Position numbers and translations under genes: made by a program
The notes under the pieces: generated by a model
The model's database searches: none
What the model was told of the DNA's origin: nothing
The model's input: the letters and a program-made list of their open reading frames with translations, nothing else
NCBI GenBank assembly: GCA_021604105.1
Contig: BQIW01000021.1
Location: 1 to 54,960, forward strand
Direction: 5' to 3'
Length of the DNA stretch: 54,960 nt
From: Nitrospirales bacterium
Lineage (GTDB): Bacteria > Nitrospirota > Nitrospiria > Nitrospirales > UBA8639
Part shown: one piece after another, positions 46,704-54,960 of the stretch
Layout: each line of letters starts with the position of its first letter
Numbering within the stretch: position 1 is the stretch's first letter

Positions 46704-46732
46704 TTGCGAATTTCAATGACTTAGACTAGGAT
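46704..46732 (+). promoter_or_regulatory. Weak sigma-70-like promoter before tmk
   Basis: TTGCGA (46704-46709) and TAGGAT (46727-46732) stand 17 bases apart, each matching 4 of 6 consensus positions. The -10 lies 18 bases before the tmk start. It faces the divergent DUF502 gene. This is a plausible but unremarkable match. Confidence 0.3.
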
Positions 46733-46750
46733 CGATCAGGGCAAATTTCC

Positions 46751-47536
46751 ATGAAACCGAGAAACCACACAAAAGGAAAACAGGGCCTGTCTTCAGGATT
46801 ATTCATCACCTTCGAAGGCACAGAAGGCTCCGGAAAGACCACACAATGCAACCTGTTGGCACAAGCACTTCGGGCTCAGGGCTTTCAGGTATTAGAAACC
46901 CGTGAGCCTGGGGGGACTCCATTGTCTGAGGCCATTCGTCGCCTTCTGCTTTCCCACTCCAAAACCAAATCTAATAAGGAAATTATTACTCCAGAATGCG
47001 AAACAGCTTTAGTCCTGGCTGCCCGGTCCCAACATGTTGCTCATGTCATTCGGCCAGCCCTGTCAAAAGGCATGATTGTAGTGTGTGACCGGTTTTTTGA
47101 TTCAACTCTGGCCTACCAGGGGTACGGACGACACTGTGATATCATTTTTCTTAAGCATTCCCATCAATTCGCCACGGAAGGGTTGACTCCACACCTCACG
47201 TTTTTACTCGATCTCCCGACCCAAGAAGGTTTGGCGAGGCGACAACAGGCCCGACACCAAAATCGACTCGACCAGGAATCCTTGGATTTCCACCAACGAG
47301 TGCGCCGAGGCTTCATCGCCCTCGCTAAACAGCATCCTCAACGCATTCAAAAATTGGATGCCAGGCAATCCCCCGAAATTTTGAACACTCTCATTACATC
47401 CATGATGGCACGGCTCATTCAGTCGTTGCCATCGACATGCCTGGCTCACGTCTCTCCTAAACCCAGACGCATCCTCAATCGAGTCCGGACGAAAGGGGCC
47501 CTTCTACATGGCGTTTCGAGATCTCATCGGGCATAA
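46751..47536 (+). CDS. tmk: Thymidylate kinase
   Basis: A 261-residue enzyme converting dTMP to dTDP. P-loop FEGTEGSGKTTQ, substrate motif TREPGGTPLSEAIR, the DRFFDSTLAYQGYGR (DRY-like) segment and a LID region with RRQQARHQNRLDQE are present. Usual Tmk is about 205-215 residues; here about 40 extra basic residues (PKPRRILNRVRTKG) run into the holB gene, which overlaps by 29 bases. That tail may be a by-product of the overlap rather than a domain. A GGGC-type ribosome site precedes the ATG. First gene of tmk-holB-metG. Confidence 0.93.
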   Translation: MKPRNHTKGKQGLSSGLFITFEGTEGSGKTTQCNLLAQALRAQGFQVLETREPGGTPLSEAIRRLLLSHSKTKSNKEIITPECETALVLAARSQHVAHVIRPALSKGMIVVCDRFFDSTLAYQGYGRHCDIIFLKHSHQFATEGLTPHLTFLLDLPTQEGLARRQQARHQNRLDQESLDFHQRVRRGFIALAKQHPQRIQKLDARQSPEILNTLITSMMARLIQSLPSTCLAHVSPKPRRILNRVRTKGALLHGVSRSHRA

Positions 47537-48539
47537 ACGCCCAATTACATGGCTCCAAACAGCAGTCTCCACCAATCATCTGGGTCATGCCTATCTCTTC
47601 CACGGAGAACCGACCATTGGGAAACGTCTTACCGCTATCGCGCTTGCCCAATATATCCATTGTGAGGTCCCACAAATCGCACCAGCACCCGATGCCTGTG
47701 GCCTCTGCCGATCATGTCATCAAATCGCCCAGACCACCCACCCAGACTTTTTGTTGGTTCAGCCTGAAGATACCCAAAAGCAGAATCCCAAAATTACCAT
47801 TGATCAAATTCGCGACATCGAACATCTGGTCATTTATCGCCCTCTCCTGGGGTCACATAAGATATGCCTCATTGATCAGGCCGACACAATGACTACCGAA
47901 GCAGCCAACGCCTTGCTCAAGACATTGGAGGATCCGCCAGACCATTGCCTCTTTCTCCTGATCACCAGCCGCCCTGAGCACCTTTTTGGCACAATTCGGT
48001 CTCGGTGCATTACGTTGCGATTTGCACCGCTTTCCACTGCCAGCATTTATGAATTTCTGAAGGAACGGACAGGCAGGGATGACCCGGATAACCGCTTAAT
48101 CGCGGCATTTGCGGAAGGTCGGTTGGGTTCAGCTTTGGCTTGTGACCCCACAGAATTGAAAGTGAAAATCCGTCAGTACTGGGCGTTGTTATTTGGGGAA
48201 CATACTGCGTCGGCTTCACGGGTGATGGATATGAGTGAAGGCCTTGTCAAATCGAACCAAGTTCAGGAAGCGATCCATTGGTTTTGGGCAGGCCTCAGGG
48301 ACTTGCTATTGCTGACCCTGGATCATTCGTTGTCTCCCACGTTGTACCAGGATCAAGAATCGGCTCTGCGCGAGTTGTCTCAACAGATCACCCCTTCTTC
48401 ACTTCTGGATTTAATCCATGAACTCAACCAACTCGAGCGAGGGCAGCAACGAAATCTAAATGTGCAAATCGGATTGGAACAATTTTTCTTTCATCTCCAC
48501 GACCAACTGGAATTCTCGCATCCACCAGGGCTCGCTTAA
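47508..48539 (+). CDS. holB: DNA polymerase III delta-prime subunit
   Basis: A 343-residue clamp-loader subunit. The ATG at 47508 lies inside the end of tmk. N-terminal AAA+ signs include the AYLFHGEPTIGKRLTA P-loop (degenerate, as in delta-prime). A four-cysteine zinc finger follows (C at IHCEVP, then ACGLCRSC), then HPDFLLVQP, IDQIRDIEHLV, and EAANALLKTLEDPPDHCLF, and the SRC motif (TIRSRCITLRF), whose arginine acts on the neighbouring gamma subunit's ATP. The partner tmk-holB pairing is common in bacteria. Confidence 0.93.
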   Translation: MAFRDLIGHKRPITWLQTAVSTNHLGHAYLFHGEPTIGKRLTAIALAQYIHCEVPQIAPAPDACGLCRSCHQIAQTTHPDFLLVQPEDTQKQNPKITIDQIRDIEHLVIYRPLLGSHKICLIDQADTMTTEAANALLKTLEDPPDHCLFLLITSRPEHLFGTIRSRCITLRFAPLSTASIYEFLKERTGRDDPDNRLIAAFAEGRLGSALACDPTELKVKIRQYWALLFGEHTASASRVMDMSEGLVKSNQVQEAIHWFWAGLRDLLLLTLDHSLSPTLYQDQESALRELSQQITPSSLLDLIHELNQLERGQQRNLNVQIGLEQFFFHLHDQLEFSHPPGLA

Positions 48540-48624
48540 CCAACAATTACCTGCTTATCCCGTTCTGCGACCGCCCGAGTGGTTTGGGATATGTGGGTTC
48601 CCAGCTAACAGAGGATGTAATGTC

Positions 48625-50610
48625 ATGTCCAACACATTTTATGTCACCACCCCTATCTATTATGTCAACGATGTGCCTCACATTGGCCATGCCTACACCA
48701 CCATCGCGGCCGATGTTCTAGCCCGGTTTTATCGGCTAACAGGGCATGAGGTTTTTTTCCTCACCGGATTAGACGAACATGGACAAAAAGTCCAACAGGC
48801 TGCGGCCAAAGCTGGGATCGATCCGCAGGAGCATTGTGACCTCCTCACGCCAAAGTTCAAGAATCTCTGGTCGCAATTGCATATCTCCAACAATGGGTTT
48901 ATTCGCACCACCGATTTTCAACATCAGACAATCGTCCAACGGTACCTGCAGGCCCTCTATGATAAAGATTTGATTTATCAAGCGGAATACACCGGCTGGT
49001 ATTGCACCTTTGATGAGCGATTTTGGACGGAAAAGGATGTGGAGAACGGACTGTGCCCGGATTGTCAGCGACCAGTAGAGCAGGTCAGTGAACGAAATTA
49101 TTTTTATCGCATGAGTCGGTTTCAGAACCGGTTAAAAGAACATATCCAGAAAAATCCCGACTTCATTCAGCCGGACACCCGTCGCAATGAGATCCTAGGG
49201 TTTCTACAAAAGCCCCTGGAGGATCTGTCAATTTCCCGACCCAAGTCACGGTTATCGTGGGGCATCGAATTACCATTTGATCGCGATTGCGTGGCCTATG
49301 TATGGTTTGACGCCTTAGTGAATTACCTGTCAGCCTTGGAGTACGTCGCTTCACCTCCCAGCGCCTCAAAATTCTGGCCCGCGTCACTCCATCTGGTCGG
49401 GAAAGATATTCTGACCACCCATGCCGTCTACTGGTCAACCATGTTAATGGGGTTGGAACTTTCGCTACCTCGATCCATCTTTGCGCATGGCTGGTGGACG
49501 GTGAATGGGGAAAAGATGTCAAAAAGTCGAGGGAATGTTGTTGATCCCTATGCCGTGGTCAAAGAATTCGGCGCTGACGCCTTTCGCTATTTCCTGTTGA
49601 GGGAAGTACCATTCGGCCAGGATGGAGATTTCTCCATCACGGCATTCGGTAGCCGTTATAACGCTGAATTGGCCAACGATCTTGGCAACCTGCTGTCCCG
49701 AACTCTTACGATGCTGGCGAATTTTTCCAACAATACCGTTCCTCAACCCGACGCAAACCAGGAAACCGATCAGGATCGTCAACTCCAACATGCAGCTTCA
49801 TCCCTCATCCCCTCCATTGAGACGCATCTTCGCCAATTAGAATTTAATCGCGCACTGGAAACGATGTGGGGTTTGGTGCAGTCAGCTAATCAATATATTG
49901 ATAAGACCGCTCCGTGGATGTTGGCCAAAGATCCTGGTCATACCCCTCGCCTTCAGACGGTCCTGTTTCATCTTACGGAGGTGCTGCGATTTCTCACGGT
50001 GTCCGTATACCCGTTTATGCCACAGATCGCCGAAACGATGAAGGTCCGACTGGGGTTATCGATGGATTTCTCCACACCCGTGTTGCAAGAATTCCCACCT
50101 TGGGGATCATATCTCTATAAGAAGCAAACCAGTAAAGGCGCTTCTCTATTTCCCAGAAAAGATTCCCGTCCATCGGACTCCAAAAAGAGTCCCGGACATA
50201 CAACGCCCATTCATCCAAGCAGGACACCCATGGAAATACCTCAGCCTGTTTCATCCACCCAACCGCAGTCCCCGCCCAGCGAGGTGCTACAGATCAATAT
50301 TGCCGATTTCCAAAAAGTCCAATTGAAGGTGGCTAAAGTCTTAACGGCAGAACGTGTTCCAAAGTCCGAAAAACTGCTCAAGCTCCAGGTGGATATCGGA
50401 ACTGAACATCGTCAGATCGTGGCTGGAATCGGGAAAAAGTATGCCCCCGAAACATTGGTGGGCCGAACCATTGTCGTCGTGGCGAATCTCAAGCCGGCAA
50501 AACTGATGGGAATTGAATCCCAAGGCATGGTATTAGCTGCAGGAGATCAAGAGGTCCTTGAACTTCTTACTATGTCCCAGGAGATCCCTGCGGGAACAAG
50601 GATCAAATGA
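48625..50610 (+). CDS. metG: Methionyl-tRNA synthetase with C-terminal tRNA-binding domain
   Basis: A 661-residue class I synthetase. The ATG at 48625 begins MSNTFYVTTPIYYVNDVPHI with the HIGH motif (PHIGHAYTTI). KMSKS is in NGEKMSKSRGN. The cysteines in YCTFDERFW and LCPDCQRP form a single zinc-knuckle-like site of the smaller bacterial type. The anticodon-binding helical domain follows (about 375-510). After a disordered Pro/Ser/Gln-rich linker (about 520-560) comes an EMAP-like tRNA-binding domain (about 560-661; LKVAKVLTAERVPKSEKLLK, GIGKKYAPE, LKPAKLMGIESQGMVLAA). The upstream frame from 48460 overlaps holB and is not used. Third gene of the tmk operon. Confidence 0.96.
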   Translation: MSNTFYVTTPIYYVNDVPHIGHAYTTIAADVLARFYRLTGHEVFFLTGLDEHGQKVQQAAAKAGIDPQEHCDLLTPKFKNLWSQLHISNNGFIRTTDFQHQTIVQRYLQALYDKDLIYQAEYTGWYCTFDERFWTEKDVENGLCPDCQRPVEQVSERNYFYRMSRFQNRLKEHIQKNPDFIQPDTRRNEILGFLQKPLEDLSISRPKSRLSWGIELPFDRDCVAYVWFDALVNYLSALEYVASPPSASKFWPASLHLVGKDILTTHAVYWSTMLMGLELSLPRSIFAHGWWTVNGEKMSKSRGNVVDPYAVVKEFGADAFRYFLLREVPFGQDGDFSITAFGSRYNAELANDLGNLLSRTLTMLANFSNNTVPQPDANQETDQDRQLQHAASSLIPSIETHLRQLEFNRALETMWGLVQSANQYIDKTAPWMLAKDPGHTPRLQTVLFHLTEVLRFLTVSVYPFMPQIAETMKVRLGLSMDFSTPVLQEFPPWGSYLYKKQTSKGASLFPRKDSRPSDSKKSPGHTTPIHPSRTPMEIPQPVSSTQPQSPPSEVLQINIADFQKVQLKVAKVLTAERVPKSEKLLKLQVDIGTEHRQIVAGIGKKYAPETLVGRTIVVVANLKPAKLMGIESQGMVLAAGDQEVLELLTMSQEIPAGTRIK

Positions 50611-50824
50611 TATCCTCTATGTTAATTTCACTCAAAAAGTCGTGACGGATATCTCACATCTCTCCCAAATTTTTCTTGAGAAGACTCATTGACGTCCTTG
50701 CACACCATGAAGAAAATACATGCTCAGGAAATGTCAGAAATAGACACGAGGAGGGAAAGACAACCCCATTATTTTAGAGACTTGCATGGAAGAATTGCCA
50801 CGTTGCCGCACAAAAAGTGAAAGG

Positions 50825-52225
50825 CTAATACGCTTCCCGATGGATCAATCCCTTCCAAAGAGTCATAATCATAATCTTTACATCCAGCCATAAGGACCAA
50901 TGCTCAATGTAATACATGTCGTAAGCTAAACGTTTTTCCCAAGAGGTATTTCCGCGCAATCCATTAATCTGTGCCCACCCCGTAATTCCGGCTTTCATGG
51001 TGTGACGCAGGTTATATTGTGGAATCTGGGCCCGGAATTTCTCGATAAACTCCGGTCGCTCGGGACGCGGCCCCACAATACTCATCTCTCCCTTTAAGAC
51101 ATTCCAGAATTGGGGCAATTCATCCAAACTGGTCCGTCGCAGAAACGTCCCGATGGGTGTCCTGCGTGGGTCGTGGGCTTTTGCCCAGACGGGACCTGTC
51201 TTATCCTCGGCATCCTTACGCATGGTCCGAATTTTAACAATATTGAACGATTTCCCATCAAGCCCGACACGAGTCTGCCGGTAGAAGACAGGACCTGGAG
51301 AGGTGAGCTTGATAAGTACCGCAATCATCAATGCGATTGGTGAGGCCACCACCAGGGCCACGGCGGCACCACAGACATCAACCATCCGTTTCAGAAACAA
51401 ATTCCACCCGTAAAGAGGAGATCCTTGGAGGGTAATGATAGGAAGACCCTCAAACATCTCGGCTTCCGCCCGCAACGTCACGAACTCATAAATGGAGGGA
51501 ATGATCTTCACTCCTGCTGTGGTGGCAGACAGAATTTTCATCAATCCTTCAGCTTCACATTCCACTTCCGGAGGCAAACATAAAAATACGATATCCACGT
51601 GGGTAGTTAAAATATCTGCCGCCTGGTCAAACGTTCCGATAACGGGTATTCCGTCTAACATTTGGCCAACCTTTTCGGCATTCCGTGTCAAATACCCGCG
51701 AACCTGGAGCCCAAGTTCGGGATGCATTTTGAGCGTATCGCCAACGCGCTGCCCAAGTTTTCCCGCGCCGATAATGACTACTTGGCGCTGGTTGTATCCC
51801 ATTCGCCTGAAAACTCTGAGAATTTCCCGAAAGACCATACGGGAAAAGCCCAACACCACCAGATTCAATAACCAAAAATACATGATCACCAAACGGGAAA
51901 ATTCAAACGGCTTCGAGAAAAAGGTCAATGCGACCAGGATCAGAATACTCAGCGTATTGGCCTTGGCAATGTCCACAAATTCCGCCAGATGAGAGCCCAT
52001 TCTACGGGGGCGATACAGATTAAATGAATAGAAACAAATTCCCCATACGGCGACAATGGGGAAAAGAAGCCAGAGATACGGCTCAATAGGAGGAATGCCT
52101 TTGGTGATGGGAAACAGCGGCACTGAAAAGCGAATGAAGTAGGCGACCACCCAACACACGCATATCACAACCAAGTCGGAAAGGAAGAGTAGATTTTTTA
52201 GAAATTCACTATGGCGTTTCAACAT
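50825..52225 (-). CDS. Undecaprenyl-phosphate hexose phosphotransferase (WbaP/WcaJ-like)
   Basis: A 466-residue polyprenyl glycosylphosphotransferase that starts glycan assembly by moving a sugar-1-phosphate, commonly glucose or galactose, to undecaprenyl phosphate. Four membrane segments (about residues 12-130) precede a Rossmann-like domain (about 148-265, VVIIGAGKLGQRVGD). A re-entrant hydrophobic helix (about 280-305) follows, then the catalytic domain (KRMVDVCGAA, SPGPVFYRQTRVG, KIRTM, RRTSLDELPQFWNVLKGEMS, IVGPRPERPEF). The ATG overlaps the end of the upstream GT4 gene by 7 bases. The sugar cannot be read from sequence. The genes upstream add the later sugars. Confidence 0.94.
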   Translation of the reverse strand: MLKRHSEFLKNLLFLSDLVVICVCWVVAYFIRFSVPLFPITKGIPPIEPYLWLLFPIVAVWGICFYSFNLYRPRRMGSHLAEFVDIAKANTLSILILVALTFFSKPFEFSRLVIMYFWLLNLVVLGFSRMVFREILRVFRRMGYNQRQVVIIGAGKLGQRVGDTLKMHPELGLQVRGYLTRNAEKVGQMLDGIPVIGTFDQAADILTTHVDIVFLCLPPEVECEAEGLMKILSATTAGVKIIPSIYEFVTLRAEAEMFEGLPIITLQGSPLYGWNLFLKRMVDVCGAAVALVVASPIALMIAVLIKLTSPGPVFYRQTRVGLDGKSFNIVKIRTMRKDAEDKTGPVWAKAHDPRRTPIGTFLRRTSLDELPQFWNVLKGEMSIVGPRPERPEFIEKFRAQIPQYNLRHTMKAGITGWAQINGLRGNTSWEKRLAYDMYYIEHWSLWLDVKIMIMTLWKGLIHREAY

Positions 52226-53403
52226 GGCGGGGTATGACGAAATTCGCGGTAACGGGACATGATCACTTGCTGCATCCGCTGCTTAAAATAAGAACGATCA
52301 AACGATTCAACATGTGCCCGAATTGCATCCGGGTTGAAATCTGTAAGGTGCTGCGTGAACAACTGAATGGCTTCAATTATGGCTTGGACCGACTGTTCAT
52401 AGTGAAAGACCCCCGTTGGAATAGAAGGGAATCCACTTCCGTGATCACCACGTACTACATGGTTTTCACCTTGTTTAGGCAAAGGATTGAGAGGAACGAT
52501 GGTTTCAAGGGCCCCACCCTTTCCATAGGCAATTACCGGTTTTCCTGTAGCCATGGCCTCCAATGGCACAATACCAAAATCCTCTTCACCGGGGAAGAGA
52601 ATGGCCAGGCACCGGCTGTAAAAATCTCTGACACGATAGTCTGGTTGCCACCCAAGAAATTCGACACTTGGTCCGGCCATTCCCCTTAAGCGTTTCTCAT
52701 CTTGTCCTTGTCCAATAATTTTTAATGGAAGACCCAGCTCATTGGCCACAGCAATGGCCAGGTCGACTTTTTTGTAAGGCGCAAAGGCCGTGACCATCAA
52801 GTAAAACCCTTCGTGGCGAGGCGACACGTGAAAGGTCTGCCAATCAACAGGAGGGTAGACCACACAGGCACGCCTTCCATACTGGCGTGCGATTCGCCCT
52901 GCGACATTATGCGAATTGGCAATAAAACAACTCACATGGGCATTGGATTCCACATCCCACTGCTGAAGTCGCGCTCGAAAAAGGCCCATACCCAGTCTGC
53001 CAAAATTCCAAAACCCCGTGTTAACAAAATAGGTATCAAATCCATCCCAGATATACCGCATGGGGGTATGAACGTAGGAAATATGACAGGTCTCGCGAGG
53101 CACTCGAATGCCCTTGGCCACGCAATGGCTCGAACTGACCACCAAATCATACTGATGGAATTCGAATCGCTGGATGACTGAAGGAAAGAAAGGGAGCAAA
53201 TACCGATATCGACTCTTTACACATGGGATTCGATTAAGAAAGCTTGGAATAATACGATGCCGCTCAATCGTCTCCGACACACTGCCTTTCACATGGAACA
53301 GGGTATAAATTGGCGCATCCGGAAACAATTCACACAACGCTTCAAGACACCGCTCCCCCCCCCGCATACCTGTCAGCCAATCATGTACCAGCGCCACTTT
53401 CAC
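52219..53403 (-). CDS. Glycosyltransferase family 4
   Basis: A 394-residue retaining GT-B glycosyltransferase. The start is GTG at 53403, 6 bases after the previous gene, beginning MKVALVHDWLTGMRGGERCL as in many GT4 mannosyl- or glucosyltransferases of exopolysaccharide clusters. The donor-site block is GEEDFGIVPLEAMATGKPVIA (E-x7-E type). Acceptor-side HTPMRYIWD is intact. Sugar specificity is unknown. It overlaps the phosphoglycosyltransferase gene that initiates the glycan. Confidence 0.93.
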   Translation of the reverse strand: MKVALVHDWLTGMRGGERCLEALCELFPDAPIYTLFHVKGSVSETIERHRIIPSFLNRIPCVKSRYRYLLPFFPSVIQRFEFHQYDLVVSSSHCVAKGIRVPRETCHISYVHTPMRYIWDGFDTYFVNTGFWNFGRLGMGLFRARLQQWDVESNAHVSCFIANSHNVAGRIARQYGRRACVVYPPVDWQTFHVSPRHEGFYLMVTAFAPYKKVDLAIAVANELGLPLKIIGQGQDEKRLRGMAGPSVEFLGWQPDYRVRDFYSRCLAILFPGEEDFGIVPLEAMATGKPVIAYGKGGALETIVPLNPLPKQGENHVVRGDHGSGFPSIPTGVFHYEQSVQAIIEAIQLFTQHLTDFNPDAIRAHVESFDRSYFKQRMQQVIMSRYREFRHTPPC

Positions 53404-53409
53404 TTGGGT

Positions 53410-54492
53410 TCAATGCCCTGCATGTGAGGCAGCCATTTCCTTATATATTTCCAGAGTCGAATCCATCATGGTCTCGCTGGAGAATTTTTCCTGTATAGTC
53501 TCTCGTGCCTTCTTGATGAGGGAGATCCTGAGATCCTCATTGTTTGTGATTATTTTGACCTTTCCGGCAAGGTCTTCTCCGCTCCTTTTCTCTACCAACA
53601 TTCCGTTTACCTCGTCATGAATGATTTCTTCCAATCCACTCACATTCATGCTCACAACCGGAACTCCCATGCCCATAGATTCTAAGACCAAAACTGGCAG
53701 GCCTTCCCACCTGGAGGTTAAAACGACCACGCTGAAAGTAGCAAGAATTTTCAGAGCCTCTCCATGGGACAATTCCCCCACCATGTGAACCCGTCCACCC
53801 AACCCCCGCCTGGCTATTTCCTGCTTGATCATCGGAGCCAAAGTCCCATCACCAACAATCGTGGCCGAGTACCCAGACAAGAACTCCATCATCTCTAAAA
53901 AAAGGAGAGGATCCTTCTGATGTACCAATCGTCCGATAAATCCAATATGCAGGAGCCCCTGAGGCAAAGGCCGTGGAAGATTGTTCAAAGAAAGACCGGG
54001 ATAGATAACTGACCTTTTATCACGACCTGATAATAATTGAAATTTTTCTGCAAGAACCACATCATATTTCGACACAAAAATAGAATGGCGCGCACGTCGC
54101 AAATTCCAACGTTCCGCCATTAACGCCAGCCAGCGAATTCCCGGTGACTTTTCAATAAAATGAAATCCATGGATGGTATAGACCATCGGGATCTTCAAGA
54201 GAGATATCGTAAAGAAAAACCCTGCACGCCCACCATGGACGTGAACCAGATCAGGTTGAAAGGCCATAACCAATGCTCGAAGTTGGAAAGGGATGGCAGG
54301 ATTAAGCCGACTAATGAAAAACCGAAGCCCCTGACAGGGAATTCCAAGAGCACCGGCTTCCTTCATTAAATATGATTGTTCTTCGGTAATGAGATAAAAA
54401 GAAACGACATGCCGTAAACCTTTGAGAATCTGTAGAACATGCGTTGTTCCTCCACCTGGTTTTCCATCAGCAACAATTTGGAGGACCCGCAT
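53410..54492 (-). CDS. Glycosyltransferase family 4, second copy
   Basis: A 360-residue GT-B enzyme. The ATG at 54492 gives the canonical MRVLQIVADGKPGGGTTH start; an in-frame start at 54555 would overlap the GT2 gene by 14 bases. DLVHVHGGRAGFFFT, IGRLVHQKDPLLFLE and the donor block SRWEGLPVLVLESMGMGVPV are present. It belongs to the GT4 group that builds polysaccharide repeat units, but its donor and acceptor are unknown. It sits between a GT2 and another GT4. Confidence 0.92.
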   Translation of the reverse strand: MRVLQIVADGKPGGGTTHVLQILKGLRHVVSFYLITEEQSYLMKEAGALGIPCQGLRFFISRLNPAIPFQLRALVMAFQPDLVHVHGGRAGFFFTISLLKIPMVYTIHGFHFIEKSPGIRWLALMAERWNLRRARHSIFVSKYDVVLAEKFQLLSGRDKRSVIYPGLSLNNLPRPLPQGLLHIGFIGRLVHQKDPLLFLEMMEFLSGYSATIVGDGTLAPMIKQEIARRGLGGRVHMVGELSHGEALKILATFSVVVLTSRWEGLPVLVLESMGMGVPVVSMNVSGLEEIIHDEVNGMLVEKRSGEDLAGKVKIITNNEDLRISLIKKARETIQEKFSSETMMDSTLEIYKEMAASHAGH

Positions 54493-54541
54493 TACGTGCC
54501 AAATTTCCCAAGTAAAATTTCTATGATTCGTAAAATACACA

Positions 54542-54960
54542 CTATAGCAGAGCACGACCTATTCGGTCGGTTCCAAGGCCACGATACATACCAAATCGAG
54601 CATAGATACTCTGCAAAACCCATAAGGCCCATGCGACCGGGCGACCAAAATGTTTCCGGAAAAAATAATATTGATTAACATAATAAATTTCCTTTTGTTG
54701 AGAAAGATCGCCCCCAAATGAAGCTCCAGACTGATGCTCTATGACAGCCTCAGGAACGTGCCACACCTCCCAACCAGCCTGCATGGCCCTGAGGCACAGA
54801 TCAACATCTTCATAATACAAAAAAAACTTTTCATCAAAGCCGCCAATTTCAGCCCAGATTGAACGCCGGCAACAAAGAAAAGCACCGGACACCCATGCCA
54901 CAGGCTCCGCTTCATGAGGGATGCAAAATTTTGTCGAACACCGGGCTATCCCCCGACGAA
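54542..54960 (-). CDS. Glycosyltransferase family 2, partial (5' end outside window)
   Basis: The frame is open to the right edge; about 139 C-terminal residues are seen. They read PHEAEPVAWVSGAFL, then CRRSIWAEIGGFDEKFFLYY and EDVDLCLRAMQAGW, with the ED motif that holds the metal-sugar in GT2 enzymes, and EHQSGASF. This is the pattern of rhamnosyltransferase-like GT2 proteins (RfbF/WbbL group), which fits the dTDP-rhamnose genes in the window, but the sugar is inferred. An apparent GTG start at 54901 lies inside this domain and is not the true start. Confidence 0.9.
   Translation of the reverse strand, partial: RRGIARCSTKFCIPHEAEPVAWVSGAFLCCRRSIWAEIGGFDEKFFLYYEDVDLCLRAMQAGWEVWHVPEAVIEHQSGASFGGDLSQQKEIYYVNQYYFFRKHFGRPVAWALWVLQSIYARFGMYRGLGTDRIGRALL

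Noticed and set aside
48460-48624. 55-residue N-terminal extension of methionyl-tRNA synthetase
   Set aside because: It overlaps holB and precedes the family's standard start; the ATG at 48625 begins directly with the catalytic domain.
1-54960. tRNA, rRNA or CRISPR features
   Set aside because: No T-arm-like motifs in cloverleaf context, no rRNA-like sequence and no regularly spaced repeats were seen by eye.

Overview
The window reads as chromosomal DNA of a Gram-negative (diderm) bacterium with about 50% GC. Evidence for an outer membrane and periplasm: a Pal-type lipoprotein, a TonB-receptor-like barrel, a CxxCH haem protein and an undecaprenyl-phosphate glycan pathway. The density of PAS/GAF/Cache kinases and the FecR-TPR-barrel protein next to a CHASE2 cyclase suggest a Nitrospirota (Nitrospira-like) organism. 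That assignment is inference; there is no rRNA or other marker here to prove it. No tRNA, rRNA, CRISPR array or prophage was seen.

Region 1 (1-26,838) is signalling and stress functions mixed with long gene-poor stretches. It opens with a terminator and about 1 kb of apparently decayed sequence, then a small secreted four-cysteine protein. Next come a giant FecR-TPR-outer-membrane-barrel protein and a CHASE2 adenylate cyclase. A single-domain response regulator with its own terminator follows. Then comes a tightly overlapping operon: a soluble histidine kinase with an N-terminal NAD-type Rossmann domain, a membrane Cache-HAMP-PAS histidine kinase and a stand-alone c-type haem sensor (Tll0287/DUF3365-like). 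An M28 peptidase, YceI and a DsbA-like protein come next. A GAF-PAS-AAA+-Fis sigma-54 activator is followed by a palindromic upstream site, a good -24/-12 promoter and an OsmC-family gene. A cupin, a proline-rich Pal-like lipoprotein and an intact IS256-family insertion sequence with a perfect 9-bp target duplication follow. An orphan response regulator then sits between two non-coding stretches of about 1.3 kb each.

Region 2 (26,839-37,964) has a 1138-residue hybrid kinase on the minus strand, divergent from thiD. The plus-strand run continues with an alpha/beta hydrolase, a small membrane protein, a gamma carbonic anhydrase-like protein and an atypical SDR. A CPBP protease, an XRE-like protein and an ACT-domain malic enzyme complete it.

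Region 3 (37,965-54,960) is housekeeping and cell envelope. One minus-strand cluster reads DUF502-glmU-glmS-rfbB-rfbA-rfbC-rfbD-uppP. It would supply UDP-GlcNAc, dTDP-rhamnose and recycled undecaprenyl phosphate. A plus-strand tmk-holB-metG operon separates it from a second minus-strand glycan cluster: a GT2 cut by the window edge, two GT4 enzymes and a WbaP/WcaJ-type initiating phosphoglycosyltransferase. The two clusters together look like the precursor supply and assembly ends of an exopolysaccharide or O-antigen pathway.

The best candidates for undescribed biology are the NAD-type-Rossmann kinase / Cache kinase / haem sensor operon and the self-contained sigma-54 activator-operator-OsmC unit. 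The FecR-TPR-barrel protein beside the CHASE2 cyclase is third.
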